DNA of 64,000 bases from Streptomyces bottropensis ATCC 25435 (GCF_000383595.1 NZ_KB911581.1:1386506-1450505); one strand, 5' to 3'. Positions 9,044 through 19,510 are shown, counted from the first letter of the stretch. Numbers and translations: made by a program. Notes: generated by a model not told the origin, from the sequence alone.

Positions 9044-9086
9044 GTACACAGTGGGTATACACCGCACGTATACCTGCCGTGTATAG
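9044..9086 (-). promoter_or_regulatory. Tandem operator/promoter of the padR operon
   Basis: The self-complementary hexamer GTATAC occurs at 9055-9060 and 9068-9073, and a one-base variant GTATAG at 9081-9086. The copies are spaced exactly 13 bp. A further GTACAC lies at 9044-9049. The cluster sits 11-53 bases before the PadR start and contains a minus-strand TATACC that can act as a -10 box, so bound protein would block transcription. PadR autoregulation is known for the family; this exact site is inferred. Confidence 0.6.
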
Positions 9087-9366
9087 GTCGCCACCGGGCG
9101 TGGAGGGGCCCAGGTCAGGGCCGATTGTCACGGTTCTGTCACCGGGATCGTCGCCAACTCATGCGTCTGGTGGGGCAACCATCCGGCCTGTTGGAACGTC
9201 CGTTCCGGTGGGATGAGGTCTGCGACACGCGTGGCCGCGTGCGCATTGTCACGCCGCCTCTGAGCGGACCGACTCCCTCTTGCCACAGTCCTCGGTGTTA
9301 GCTTGCTGAGCTGACAACACCTGAGTGACGTATGAGACCGAGAAGAAGTCGGAGCGGACCGGAGCC

Positions 9367-11751
9367 ATGGGACGAGCGGAAGAAAGACGAGCGCGGCAGC
9401 GCGGCGGTCGCCGCGCGGCGCCCCAGCGCTCGTCCGGGAGCGAAGCGGGGGCGACGGCCGTCATAGCCCCGCCCGAGGGCGGCGGCCGGGCGGCCGCCAG
9501 AGCGGCGGCCAAGGGCGGCGGCAAGAAGAAGCAGCAGAAGAGCTTCCTGCGCCGCCTCTTCACCTGGAAGAAGATCCTCGGCACGTTCTTCGGCGTCTGC
9601 CTGCTCGGCATGGGTGCCTTCGTCGTGCTCTACATGTCGATCGACATTCCGAAGGGGAACCCGCAGGCGACCCAGGAGAGCAACGTCTACAAGTTCTCCG
9701 GTTCCAACGGCAAGGTCTTCGCCCGCACCGGCAACACCAACCGCGAGATCGTCGAACTCAAGGACATTCCCAGGCAGGTCCAGCTGGCCTTCGTCGCAGC
9801 CGAGAACAAGACTTTCTACGACGACCCCGGCGTCGACTTCAAGGGCATGGCGCGTGGTGTGATCAACACCCTCTCCGGCAAGGGCAAGCAGGGTGGCTCC
9901 ACGATCACCCAGCAGTACGTCAAGAACTACTACCTGACGTCCGACCAGACGGTGACCCGTAAGCTCAACGAGCTGGTCATCTCGCTGAAGCTGGAGCGTG
10001 ACGAGTCCAAGGACTACATCCTCGCGGGCTACATCAACACCAGCTACTACGGCCGGGGCGCCTGGGGCATCCAGGCCGCCGCCCAGGCGTACTACCGCAA
10101 GGACGCCAAGGACCTCGACGTCGAAGAGGGCGCCTACCTCGCCGCGCTGCTCCAGGCCCCCAGCCAGTACGACCTGGCCACCGCCACCCCCACGGGTCGG
10201 AAGCTGGTCACGAACCGCTGGAACTACGTGCTGGACAACATGGTCGAGATGCGGGACCTGACCAAGTTGACCGCCTCGGAGCGCAAGGGCATGAAGCTCC
10301 CCAAGCCGAAGCCGCCCCAGGCAGCCCCCGACATGGCGGGCCAGAACGGCTACCTCGTCGAGGCCGCCAACAACCAGCTGGCCAGGCAGCTCGTGGCCGA
10401 CGGCACGGTGGAGGACTTCGAGGACGCCAAGACGAAGATCGAGGCGGGTGGCTGGACCGTCACGCTGAACATCAACGCCAAGAAGCAGGCCGCGCTGGAG
10501 AAGGCCGTCAAGCAGCGCCTCACCAGCAAGCTCGACCCGAAGAAGCGCAAGGTCGACAAGTACATCCAGGCCGGCGCCGTCTCGGTCGACCCGAAGACGG
10601 GCAAGGTCGTCGCCATGTACGGCGGCGTCGACTACGTGAAGCACTTCACGAACAACGCCATGCGCCGGGACTACCAGCCCGCCTCCACCTTCAAGCCGGT
10701 CATCCTCGCCGCGGCCGTCGACGAGGACGCCGAGACGCAGGACGGCGACCCGATCACCGCCAGCACGGTCTACGACGGTGACAGCAGGCACAAGGTGATG
10801 GACGACGGCACCGCGGTCGGCTTCAACCCGCCGAACGAGGACAACGTCGACTACGGCGACGTCACCGTCCAGACCGCCATGAACAAGTCCATCAACTCCG
10901 TCTTCGCGCAGATGGGCGTCGACGTGGGCATGGAGAAGGTCATGGAGGTCGCCGGGAAGCTCGGCATGGACACCGAGGGCATGGAGGCGGTCCCCGCCCA
11001 GACCCTGGGTTCCATGGGCGCCAGCCCCCTGGAGATGGCCGGCATCTACGCCACGCTCGACAACCACGGCAAGAAGGTCACCCCGACCATCATCGCCTCG
11101 GCCACGCACCGGGACGGCGAGGTCGAATTCCCCAGTCCGATCGGCGACCAGGTCATCAGCAAGCAGGCCGCCGACACGGTCACCTCGGTCCTCACCGGCG
11201 TGGTCGACGACGGCACGGCCAAGACCTCCGTCCGCGACAACCCGTCCCGCAACGGCCAGCAGGTCGCCGGCAAGACGGGTACCTCCGACGAGAACCGCTC
11301 CGCCTGGTTCACCGGCTACACCCCGAACCTCGTGACCTCCGTCGGCCTCTTCGGCGAGGACATGAGCAAGAACGGCAAGCACGTCTCGATGTACAACGCC
11401 GTCGGCGTCCCCCGGGTCAACGGCGGTGGCTTCCCCGCCCAGATCTGGGCCACGTACACCTTCGGTGTCATGGGCAAGCCCGCCAAGTTCGACCTGGACA
11501 CCAAGCAAGGTGCCGCGGTCGCGCCCACCGCTTCGCCGACCCCCTCGCAGACCCCGAGCGAGACCCCGTCCGAGACGCCCTCCAGCGAGCCTTCGACGTC
11601 CGAGCCTCCTACGACCCCGGAGGAGACCCCGGAGACGACCCCGGAGACGACCCCGGAGGAGACGCCGTCGACGACGCCGGAGGAGACCCCGTCCGACGAC
11701 GGCGGCATCGAGTTCCCGCCGGATCCCAAGGATCCACAGGTGGACGACTAG
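9367..11751 (+). CDS. Class A penicillin-binding protein (transglycosylase/transpeptidase)
   Basis: This 794-residue bifunctional peptidoglycan synthase has a basic cytoplasmic tail, one membrane segment (about 70-90), a glycosyltransferase-51 domain with catalytic Glu146 in AAENKTFY and GGSTITQQ, then a transpeptidase domain with Ser439 in STFK, SIN at 507-509 and KTGT at 635-638. The family usually has Asp after the catalytic Glu; here it is Asn. The last ~70 residues form a Thr/Pro/Glu-rich low-complexity tail built from ETP and TTPE repeats, probably spanning the wall. An in-frame GTG at 9325 exists, but ATG 9367 follows GGAG and starts the basic region. A strong terminator follows. Confidence 0.95.
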   Translation: MGRAEERRARQRGGRRAAPQRSSGSEAGATAVIAPPEGGGRAAARAAAKGGGKKKQQKSFLRRLFTWKKILGTFFGVCLLGMGAFVVLYMSIDIPKGNPQATQESNVYKFSGSNGKVFARTGNTNREIVELKDIPRQVQLAFVAAENKTFYDDPGVDFKGMARGVINTLSGKGKQGGSTITQQYVKNYYLTSDQTVTRKLNELVISLKLERDESKDYILAGYINTSYYGRGAWGIQAAAQAYYRKDAKDLDVEEGAYLAALLQAPSQYDLATATPTGRKLVTNRWNYVLDNMVEMRDLTKLTASERKGMKLPKPKPPQAAPDMAGQNGYLVEAANNQLARQLVADGTVEDFEDAKTKIEAGGWTVTLNINAKKQAALEKAVKQRLTSKLDPKKRKVDKYIQAGAVSVDPKTGKVVAMYGGVDYVKHFTNNAMRRDYQPASTFKPVILAAAVDEDAETQDGDPITASTVYDGDSRHKVMDDGTAVGFNPPNEDNVDYGDVTVQTAMNKSINSVFAQMGVDVGMEKVMEVAGKLGMDTEGMEAVPAQTLGSMGASPLEMAGIYATLDNHGKKVTPTIIASATHRDGEVEFPSPIGDQVISKQAADTVTSVLTGVVDDGTAKTSVRDNPSRNGQQVAGKTGTSDENRSAWFTGYTPNLVTSVGLFGEDMSKNGKHVSMYNAVGVPRVNGGGFPAQIWATYTFGVMGKPAKFDLDTKQGAAVAPTASPTPSQTPSETPSETPSSEPSTSEPPTTPEETPETTPETTPEETPSTTPEETPSDDGGIEFPPDPKDPQVDD

Positions 11752-11764
11752 CGCACATGACAGG

Positions 11765-11803
11765 CGAAAGGGCGCCCGGTGAAAATCACCGGGCGCCCTT
11801 TCG
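11765..11803 (+). terminator. Intrinsic terminator after the PBP gene
   Basis: A perfect 18-bp stem (11765-11782 with 11786-11803) with a three-base AAA loop begins 13 bases after the PBP stop. The core is GGGCGCCCGGTGA. The arm ends in AAA/TTT pairs, so it could act on both strands, but the next gene on the minus strand starts its stop only at 11882. Confidence 0.9.
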
Positions 11804-11881
11804 TGTGTGCCCTCACGAGGCTCGTGTGTGCCTTCAAGAGGCGCGGGGCGCGGGGCCGCGGCCTGCGCGGCCGTGGAGCGC

Positions 11882-13999
11882 TCACGCGTGGTTCAGCTCG
11901 AACCACACGACCTTCCCCGCACTCAGCCGCGTGGCCCCCCACCGCTTCGCCAGCCGATTGACCAGGTAGAGCCCACGGCCCCCCTCGTCCGTCGCCCGGG
12001 CCTGCCGCAACCGGGGCAGCTGCGGCACGTCGTCGGTCACCTCGCACCGCAGCACGTCGGTGCGCAGCAACCGCAGGGTGACCGGCCGCGTCGCGTACCG
12101 CACCGCGTTCGTCACGACCTCGCTGATCAACAGCTCGACCGAGTCGGTCAACTCCTCCAGGCCCCAACGGGACAACGCGTGCCGGGCCAGCCGGCGCGCG
12201 CGCCCCGGAGCCATCTCCTCCGGCTCCAGGAACCAGTACGCGACATCGCTGGGAGCGATCCCATCGAACCGCGCGGCGAGCAGCGCGATGTCGCCGTCCC
12301 GGTCACCCGGACCGAGCATGTCGAGCACCTCGTCGCACAGCGCTTCCAACGGCGGCGGATGGTCCGGCCCGGTCAGCTGCGCGGTCGCGGCCAGCTTCTC
12401 CCGCAACTGCTCTATACCGGTCCACACGTCCCGGAGCCGGGACTCCACGAGCCCGTCGGTGTACAGCAGCAGCGTGCCACCGGCCGGCGCGTCCAGCTCC
12501 ACCGCCTCGAAGTCCACGCCGCCCACACCGATCGGCGCACCCGGCGGCACCCGCAACACCTCGGCACGCCCGCCCAGATGCAGCAGCACCGGCGGCGGAT
12601 GCCCCGCGTTGGCGATGGTGATCCTGTGCGAGACCGGGTCGTACACGGCGTACAGACAGGTCGCCATGCGATCCGTACCGAGCCGCTGGGCCTGCTCGTC
12701 GAGGTGGTGCAGCACCTCCTGCGGCGGCAGATCCAGCCCGGCCAGCGTCTGCGCGGTGGTCCGCAGCTGGCCCATGATCGCGGCAGAGGTCATCGAATGA
12801 CCCATCACGTCACCCACGACCAGCGCGACCCGGCTCCCCGGCAGGGGAATCGCGTCGTACCAGTCACCGCCGACCCGCGCCGTCTCGGCGGCCGGCAGAT
12901 ACCGGTGCGCGAGCCGTACGCCGGTGCAGCGCGGCAGCGCCTCCGGGAGCATCGTGCGCTGCAGCTCGTCGGCGATGTACGCCTCGCGGCCGTACAGCAC
13001 GGCCTTGTCGATGCCGAGCGCGCTGTGCGTGGCGAGCTGGGCGGCGACCAGCAGGTCGTCCTGCTCGAACGCCATCCGCTCCGGACGGCGCAGGAAGACC
13101 GCCGCGCCGATCACCCGCCGCCGGCCGCGCAGCGGGGCGAGGATCGCCCGCTGGCCGGTCGGCACCGTCAGCTCCGCGTCCGGGCCCAGCAGTTCGGGCA
13201 GCGCGTCGTGCGCGGCCGGCGCGTCCGCGAAGACCGGACGCACCCCCCGCAGCACCTCGGCGAGCGCCCCGCCGGGCCGTACCTCGCACTGCTCGGCCGT
13301 GACGACCGCCAGATCCACCGGCTGCTCCGGCTGGAGCGCGGACGGCATGAACCCGCCCTCGGTGTCCCGCTCCTCGGGGATCCGGTCCGTGCGGCGCAGG
13401 CGCAGCACCATGGGCCCGGTCGGCCGCTCGTCCCCGACCGGCAGCGGCTCGCGCAGATACACGAGGATCGCGTCCGAGAACGTCGGCACGGTGGCCCGGC
13501 ACAGACCCATCACGATCTCGTCCAGGTCTATGCCCCGTGCGATCCGCCGGGTCGCGGCGCCGACGAACCGCAGCCGGTCGCCGTCGCGCCGCATGGGCAT
13601 GGGGGCGCCCGGCGCCACTCCCTGCCCGCTGCGCCGCTCCAGAGCGCCGACGCTCCCGCCGGACCGTTCCGGCTCACCGTCGGGCTGCGCCGGGATCGTC
13701 TCCGGCGCGGGGCGCGGGCGGTGCGGGGGGTCGGGTTCGGCGGTCGCGGGCTGGGAGTGCTCGGAGACCGCCGGCTGGGCGTGCTCCGAGGGGGCCTGTC
13801 CGCCCTTCGCGCAGGGCGTCGCGGTGCCGGGCTCGGCCGACGCGTCACCCATGCGTGCCTGAGCGGGTAAAGCCGCGGCGGGCGTGGTGCGCATCGACTC
13901 CTGCGTACGCAGGAGCGCCCCGCGGGCATCCGTGGGGCCGGCGCCGCCCTGAGGGCGCTCATGGGAGGTGGGGTGCTCCGTCACGCGTGTCGAATCCAT
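11882..13999 (-). CDS. GAF-SpoIIE phosphatase with C-terminal HATPase (RsbU/RsbW fusion), TTA-containing
   Basis: This 705-residue multidomain signalling protein has a disordered Pro/Ser/Glu-rich head (1-135), a GAF-like sensor (about 145-340), a PP2C/SpoIIE phosphatase (about 365-570; GGDWYDAIPL, VVGDVMGHS, LYTDGLVESR) and an anti-sigma-factor-type HATPase (about 585-705; SEVVTNAVRYA, GRGLYLVNRLA). Such proteins dephosphorylate anti-anti-sigma factors, and the fused kinase may phosphorylate them, so one chain can run both halves of a partner switch. Codon 44 is TTA (13870-13868), which needs the bldA tRNA. ATG 13999 has only a weak ribosome site. A nearer ATG at 13894 has AGGAG just upstream, inside an 18-bp palindrome, and would place the TTA at codon 9. 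Confidence 0.92.
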   Translation of the reverse strand: MDSTRVTEHPTSHERPQGGAGPTDARGALLRTQESMRTTPAAALPAQARMGDASAEPGTATPCAKGGQAPSEHAQPAVSEHSQPATAEPDPPHRPRPAPETIPAQPDGEPERSGGSVGALERRSGQGVAPGAPMPMRRDGDRLRFVGAATRRIARGIDLDEIVMGLCRATVPTFSDAILVYLREPLPVGDERPTGPMVLRLRRTDRIPEERDTEGGFMPSALQPEQPVDLAVVTAEQCEVRPGGALAEVLRGVRPVFADAPAAHDALPELLGPDAELTVPTGQRAILAPLRGRRRVIGAAVFLRRPERMAFEQDDLLVAAQLATHSALGIDKAVLYGREAYIADELQRTMLPEALPRCTGVRLAHRYLPAAETARVGGDWYDAIPLPGSRVALVVGDVMGHSMTSAAIMGQLRTTAQTLAGLDLPPQEVLHHLDEQAQRLGTDRMATCLYAVYDPVSHRITIANAGHPPPVLLHLGGRAEVLRVPPGAPIGVGGVDFEAVELDAPAGGTLLLYTDGLVESRLRDVWTGIEQLREKLAATAQLTGPDHPPPLEALCDEVLDMLGPGDRDGDIALLAARFDGIAPSDVAYWFLEPEEMAPGRARRLARHALSRWGLEELTDSVELLISEVVTNAVRYATRPVTLRLLRTDVLRCEVTDDVPQLPRLRQARATDEGGRGLYLVNRLAKRWGATRLSAGKVVWFELNHA
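13898..13915. repeat. Perfect 18-bp palindrome overlapping a candidate ribosome site
   Basis: CTCCTGCGTACGCAGGAG is a perfect self-complementary 18-mer in the early coding region of the SpoIIE gene. Read on the minus strand it contains the AGGAG that precedes the internal ATG at 13894. It could be a protein-binding site or an mRNA fold that hides that ribosome site, or simply a coding coincidence. Confidence 0.55.
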
Positions 14000-14342
14000 C
14001 CGTCCGGGACTGCGCGTTGTGTGCGCAGTGCGTCCCGCAAACCCGATACTTCGTCCCGCAGAAAGGCCGATACCCGGATTACGTGTCCTGGGAACGGAAT
14101 TCCCGCGTGGTCAGAGGCAGTTCCTGTGCCACACACGGTACCGGCGGGCACGGCGAACGACAGTACAGCCCGTCCGCCTTGCCGTCTCCGGCTCGTCCCG
14201 GTGTAACCCTCGTACCCCTTGATCACGTCTTGCCGCCCCTCGGTGACGTACGGTCAAGCCCTGCCCGAACTGCGGGAGTTGCCCCTGTGAACTCTTGCGG
14301 AGGACGATCCTACGGTTGCGGACCCGGGGCGCATCAAGGGTC
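14000..14342. other. Intergenic region upstream of the SpoIIE phosphatase gene
   Basis: No gene is supported in this 343-base stretch between two minus-strand genes. It has lower GC than its surroundings in 14040-14110 and 14200-14300, as expected of a promoter region for the SpoIIE gene. No clean -35/-10 pair, terminator hairpin or operator stood out. Confidence 0.3.
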
Positions 14343-15035
14343 TCATGAGGACAAGTGCGCGGGCGTACGGTCCCAGTCGTCCGGGAGAGACGGTACTCCC
14401 CATGCCGGATTCGGGCGCCAGTGCTGCCAGCCGTCCGCGAACGGCGGGCCCCACGCGCGGATCGCCTCCACCGCGGACCGGCCCGCCTCCCGCACCCGCT
14501 CGGCCGCCGACGCGTCCATCAGGCCGTCCTGCTGGGCCTGCGCGAACTCGTCCTCGTCGAGCCAGGTCCAGGACCGGTCAGGGTAGACGCAGATGTCCAG
14601 GAAGTGGTCCTCGGAGTCCACACCGCCGCCCCAACGGGCCATTGGTGCCTCCAGGTTGACGTACCAGTTCTTGAAACGCCAACCCTGCTCCCAGAAAAGC
14701 CACACCGACCACGGCTCGCCCGGCCGCGCGAGCTTCAGCACCCCGGTGCCGGACCAGCGGCCGTGCCGCACGCCGCGCGGCTTCTTGTAACGCGACGCGA
14801 GCGGCTCGGAGTTCAGCGAGGTGCCGTCGGCCAGCACGGGCCGTACACACTCGGTGCCCGGCGCCAGCCACACGGCCAGCAACTCGGCGTCGTCGTGTAC
14901 GACCGTGACGGGGCGCGCGATATGGAAGCGTTCGCCACCGTTCTCCCGGTAACGCCACAGGATCTGGCTCCCCGGCTCCCAGAACGCCGCCGACCCGCCC
15001 GCTTCCACTCGTCTCACCACTCCGTCGTCTCCCAT
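14343..15035 (-). CDS. DUF402 domain protein (FomD-like)
   Basis: The product is 230 residues, with a DUF402 beta-barrel core around residues 60-185. Visible landmarks are AVWLAPGTECVRP, WKNWYVNLE-like text (FKNWYVNLEAPM), and an acidic DSEDHFLDICVYPD / TWLDEDEFAQA section. In FomD the corresponding Asp/Glu residues bind a divalent metal for hydrolysis of a nucleotide-linked phosphonate, and other members are general nucleoside phosphatases. The substrate here is unknown. The gene stands alone between fumC and the SpoIIE gene, all on the minus strand. Confidence 0.85.
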   Translation of the reverse strand: MGDDGVVRRVEAGGSAAFWEPGSQILWRYRENGGERFHIARPVTVVHDDAELLAVWLAPGTECVRPVLADGTSLNSEPLASRYKKPRGVRHGRWSGTGVLKLARPGEPWSVWLFWEQGWRFKNWYVNLEAPMARWGGGVDSEDHFLDICVYPDRSWTWLDEDEFAQAQQDGLMDASAAERVREAGRSAVEAIRAWGPPFADGWQHWRPNPAWGVPSLPDDWDRTPAHLSS

Positions 15036-15149
15036 GCGCAGATATTAGGTGTCATGCGCATATGACGCTGCGGTACCGCTCACGGTTCACGCCTCGGCGG
15101 GAATCGGTTACCCGCGCGACACCCACGACGGCCGGAACTCGCCGTACGG

Positions 15150-16535
15150 TCACGGCCGTGTCATCCGCAGGACATCCAGCGCCTCGTCGAGCTGTTCGAG
15201 GGTGAGGTCGCCGCGCTCCACGTACCCGCTCCGCAGGACGACCTCCCGGATGGTCCGCCGCTCGGCCAGCGCCTTCTTGGCGACCTTCGCGGCCTCCTCG
15301 TACCCGATGTACTTGTTGAGCGGGGTGACCACCGACGGCGAGGACTCCGCGTACTCGCGGGCCCGTTCCCGGTGGGCGACGATCCCGTCCACCGTCCGGT
15401 CGGCGAGCAGCCGCGAGACGTTGGCCAGCAGCCGGACGGACTCCAGGACGTTCTTGGCGATGACGGGCAGCATGACGTTCAGCTCGAAGTTGCCGGACGC
15501 GCCCGCCGTGGTGACCGTGACGTCGTTGCCCGTGACCTGCGCGGCGACCATGAGCACGGCCTCCGGGATCACCGGGTTGACCTTGCCGGGCATGATCGAG
15601 GACCCGGGCTGGAGGTCCGGCAGGGAGATCTCCGCGAGACCGGTCCTCGGCCCCGACGCCATCCACCGCAGATCATTGGCGATCTTGGTGAGGGACACGG
15701 CGATCGTACGGAGCTGTCCGGACGTCTCGACGAGCCCGTCCCGCGCCCCCTGCGCCTCGAAGTGGTCCCGCGCCTCGGTGAGCGGCAGCCCGGTGACCCG
15801 CGCGACCTCCGCGATGACGGCGGCGGAGAAGCCGGGGGGCGTGTTGATGCCGGTCCCCACGGCCGTGCCGCCCAGCGGGAGTTCGGCGAGCCGGGGGAGC
15901 GAGGCCGTGAGCCGCTCGACGCCGTACCGCACCTGGGCCGCGTACCCGCCGAACTCCTGGCCGAGAGTCACCGGTGTCGCGTCCATGAGGTGTGTACGAC
16001 CGGACTTCACCACGTCGGAGAATTCCGCCGACTTGCGCTCCAGAGCGGCGGCCAGATGCTCCAGGGCCGGGATCAGATCCCGGGTGACGGCGGCGGTGGC
16101 GGCGATGTGGATCGAGGAGGGGAAGACGTCGTTGGACGACTGCGAGGCGTTCACATGGTCGTTCGGGTGCACGTCCCGGCCGAGCCGCTCGCTCGCCAGT
16201 GTGGCGATGACCTCGTTGGTGTTCATGTTCGACGAGGTGCCGGAACCGGTCTGGAACACGTCCACCGGGAAGTGCGCGTCCCAGCGGCCCTCGGCGACCT
16301 CCTCCGCCGCGTCGCGGACGGCCTCGGCGATGTCCTTGTCGAGCACGCCCAGTTCGGCGTTGACCGCCGCGGCGGCGCCCTTGATCCGGGCCAGGGCCTC
16401 GATGTGGGCGCGCTCGATGTGCTGCCCCGAGATCGGGAAGTTCTCGACCGCCCGCTGTGTCTGGGCCCGCCACTTGGCGTCCGCCGGCACGCGGACCTCA
16501 CCCATGGAGTCGTGTTCGACGCGGTAGTCACTCAT
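15150..16535 (-). CDS. fumC: Class II fumarate hydratase
   Basis: This 461-residue member of the fumarase/aspartase superfamily interconverts fumarate and malate without an iron-sulfur cluster. The signature [11 protein letters not shown] is intact, as are the substrate-binding stretches [13 protein letters not shown] and [12 protein letters not shown] and the TxxHxxD-like [11 protein letters not shown]. Length matches the family. An iron-dependent class I fumarase is encoded about 1.1 kb to the right in the same orientation, so the organism has both types. The class II enzyme would keep the TCA cycle running under oxidative stress or iron shortage. Confidence 0.97.
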   Translation of the reverse strand: MSDYRVEHDSMGEVRVPADAKWRAQTQRAVENFPISGQHIERAHIEALARIKGAAAAVNAELGVLDKDIAEAVRDAAEEVAEGRWDAHFPVDVFQTGSGTSSNMNTNEVIATLASERLGRDVHPNDHVNASQSSNDVFPSSIHIAATAAVTRDLIPALEHLAAALERKSAEFSDVVKSGRTHLMDATPVTLGQEFGGYAAQVRYGVERLTASLPRLAELPLGGTAVGTGINTPPGFSAAVIAEVARVTGLPLTEARDHFEAQGARDGLVETSGQLRTIAVSLTKIANDLRWMASGPRTGLAEISLPDLQPGSSIMPGKVNPVIPEAVLMVAAQVTGNDVTVTTAGASGNFELNVMLPVIAKNVLESVRLLANVSRLLADRTVDGIVAHRERAREYAESSPSVVTPLNKYIGYEEAAKVAKKALAERRTIREVVLRSGYVERGDLTLEQLDEALDVLRMTRP

Positions 16536-16708
16536 GCCCGGTACAGCGTCCGGACCGGGCCCTGTGTTCCCGGCCGTACCCCGTGAGGGTGAGCGCGAAA
16601 TTCCGCACGCCGATGTCGGTGACGTGCAGTACGGTCACCGCGGTGAGCCGATCGTCGAACCTGATGTCGAATGAGATATCGAATGAAGTGTCGAAGAAGG
16701 AACGTGCA

Positions 16709-17437
16709 TTGAGAAGCGCTGTCATACGCCGGTCCTGCGTGGCCGGTGTCGCCGCCCTGTCCCTGACCCTGCTCGCCGCGTGCTCGGACTCCGGCGGGAG
16801 CGGGGGAGAGGGCGACTCGGGCGGCAAGGCCCTCTCCGCCGCGGACCTGGAGAAGGTGGTCCTGAAGGACGGGGACGTGAAGGGCCACAAGGTCACCGAG
16901 CCCACCGGCTCGGTGGACCGGAAGGACATCGAGCCGGGCACCGACGCGTGCGCGCCCGTCGCGTACGCCATGCTCGGCTCCGTGGTCGACGAGCCGGCCG
17001 CGATCGTGCAGCGCGAGACGCAGAAGAAGATCGACCCCGCCGAGGCCGCCAAGAGCGGTGACGTCTCGGGCCTCGACGCCACCCGCACCCTGCTCCGCCT
17101 GACCTCCTACGACGGCTCGGCCGCCCAGAAGGTGATGAAGTCCCTCGCCGCCTCGGCCAAGAACTGCGCGGACGGCTTCGAGGTCACGGCCGACGGCACC
17201 TCCCAGCAGGTCACCGAGGTCACCACGGACCCCGCGCCCGAGGGGGCCGACGAGGCGATCGCCCTCACCTACCTCAGCGAGGCCGAGGGCACGAAGATCC
17301 CCATGAAGGTCGTCGTCTTCCGCGAGGGCGGCACCGTCGGCTACGTCACCGCCCTGAACCTGGCCTCGGCCGCGTCCGGCAAGGACTTCGAGTTCCCGGC
17401 GGAGGTCGTGGACGCGCAGGTGAAGAAGCTGGCGTAA
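16709..17437 (+). CDS. Predicted secreted lipoprotein, function unknown
   Basis: The product is 242 residues. A lipoprotein signal peptide (basic RSAVIRRS, hydrophobic core, lipobox LAAC with Cys25) is followed by a Gly/Ser linker and a soluble domain (about 50-240) that I recognise only as an actinobacterial extracellular lipoprotein type. Two internal Cys in the mature part (DACAPVAY and AKNCADG) could pair. TTG 16709 is preferred over the upstream in-frame ATG 16664 because AAGGA lies seven bases before it and the signal peptide then has the usual length. Upstream DNA contains a degenerate TCGAATGA repeat (16666-16695). The gene reads opposite to the two flanking fumarase genes. Confidence 0.8.
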   Translation: MRSAVIRRSCVAGVAALSLTLLAACSDSGGSGGEGDSGGKALSAADLEKVVLKDGDVKGHKVTEPTGSVDRKDIEPGTDACAPVAYAMLGSVVDEPAAIVQRETQKKIDPAEAAKSGDVSGLDATRTLLRLTSYDGSAAQKVMKSLAASAKNCADGFEVTADGTSQQVTEVTTDPAPEGADEAIALTYLSEAEGTKIPMKVVVFREGGTVGYVTALNLASAASGKDFEFPAEVVDAQVKKLA

Positions 17438-17511
17438 CCGTTCGACGAGGCCCGCGCACCGCCGCCCCGGCCCGTCCGGCGTCCGGGGAGGAGCCCAGAG
17501 GGACCCTCCAG

Positions 17512-17610
17512 CCCGTCCGGCGCTTGAGGACGGGCCCGTTCAGGGCCGAATGGGGGTGCGGGGGGCGGCACCCCCGGCGGGGTCGAAGAGGCGGCGCCCC
17601 TGGGAGGGGA
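17512..17610. repeat. Streptomyces intergenic repeat, CCGTCCGGCG-type
   Basis: The stretch begins CAGCCCGTCCGGCGCTTGAG, continues through GTTCAGGGCC, and ends in a G-rich/C-rich pair (GGGGGTGCGG ... GGCACCCCC). I recognise it from memory as a member of a very abundant intergenic repeat family in Streptomyces genomes. It fills the gap between the convergent lipoprotein and class I fumarase genes and can form a G/C-rich hairpin, so it may act as a bidirectional transcription barrier. Confidence 0.65.
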
Positions 17611-17663
17611 CGGATGGGGGGGCGGCGGGGGCGAGGAAAAGCGCCCCCACCCTCCCGCATCCG

Positions 17664-19331
<1,668 letters not shown>

Positions 19332-19344
19332 GTCGCCCATTCCT

Positions 19345-19379
19345 CACTCGGCACTCGGCACTCGGCTCTCGGCGCTCGA
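19345..19379 (-). repeat. Five tandem heptamers in the leader of the class I fumarase gene
   Basis: Three perfect copies of CACTCGG (19345-19365) are followed by two variants, CTCTCGG and CGCTCGA (19366-19379). On the coding strand they read CCGAGTG and abut the GTGAGGA ribosome site, so copy number would change leader length and structure without touching the protein. Confidence 0.8.
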
Positions 19380-19478
19380 CAAGACGGCGCGGCTGGCCTC
19401 CATCGGCAGCGCTCACCAGCGTAGAACCTGGCGCTGAGGCCGGGCTTGTGAGGTAAGGCTCAGTTCGCCGGCCCGGAG

Positions 19479-19510
19479 TTGTCCACAACCCTGGTCGCGA
19501 TCTATCGCGA
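19479..19510 (+). promoter_or_regulatory. Promoter and 16-bp operator of the DUF1707 gene
   Basis: A -35-like TTGTCC (19479-19484) and -10-like TATCGC (19503-19508) are 18 bp apart, about 20 bases before the GTG start. A perfect inverted repeat TCGCGATCTATCGCGA (19495-19510) covers the -10 box, so a bound regulator would compete with RNA polymerase. I do not recognise the regulator. Confidence 0.55.

Noticed and set aside
9325..9366. Upstream GTG start for the PBP gene
   Set aside because: There is no ribosome site before it, while ATG 9367 has GGAG upstream and begins a typical basic N-terminus. It is still possible.
9298..11508. A 736-codon minus-strand frame opposite the PBP gene
   Set aside because: The plus strand has all catalytic motifs of a class A PBP. 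The antisense frame is a compositional artefact.
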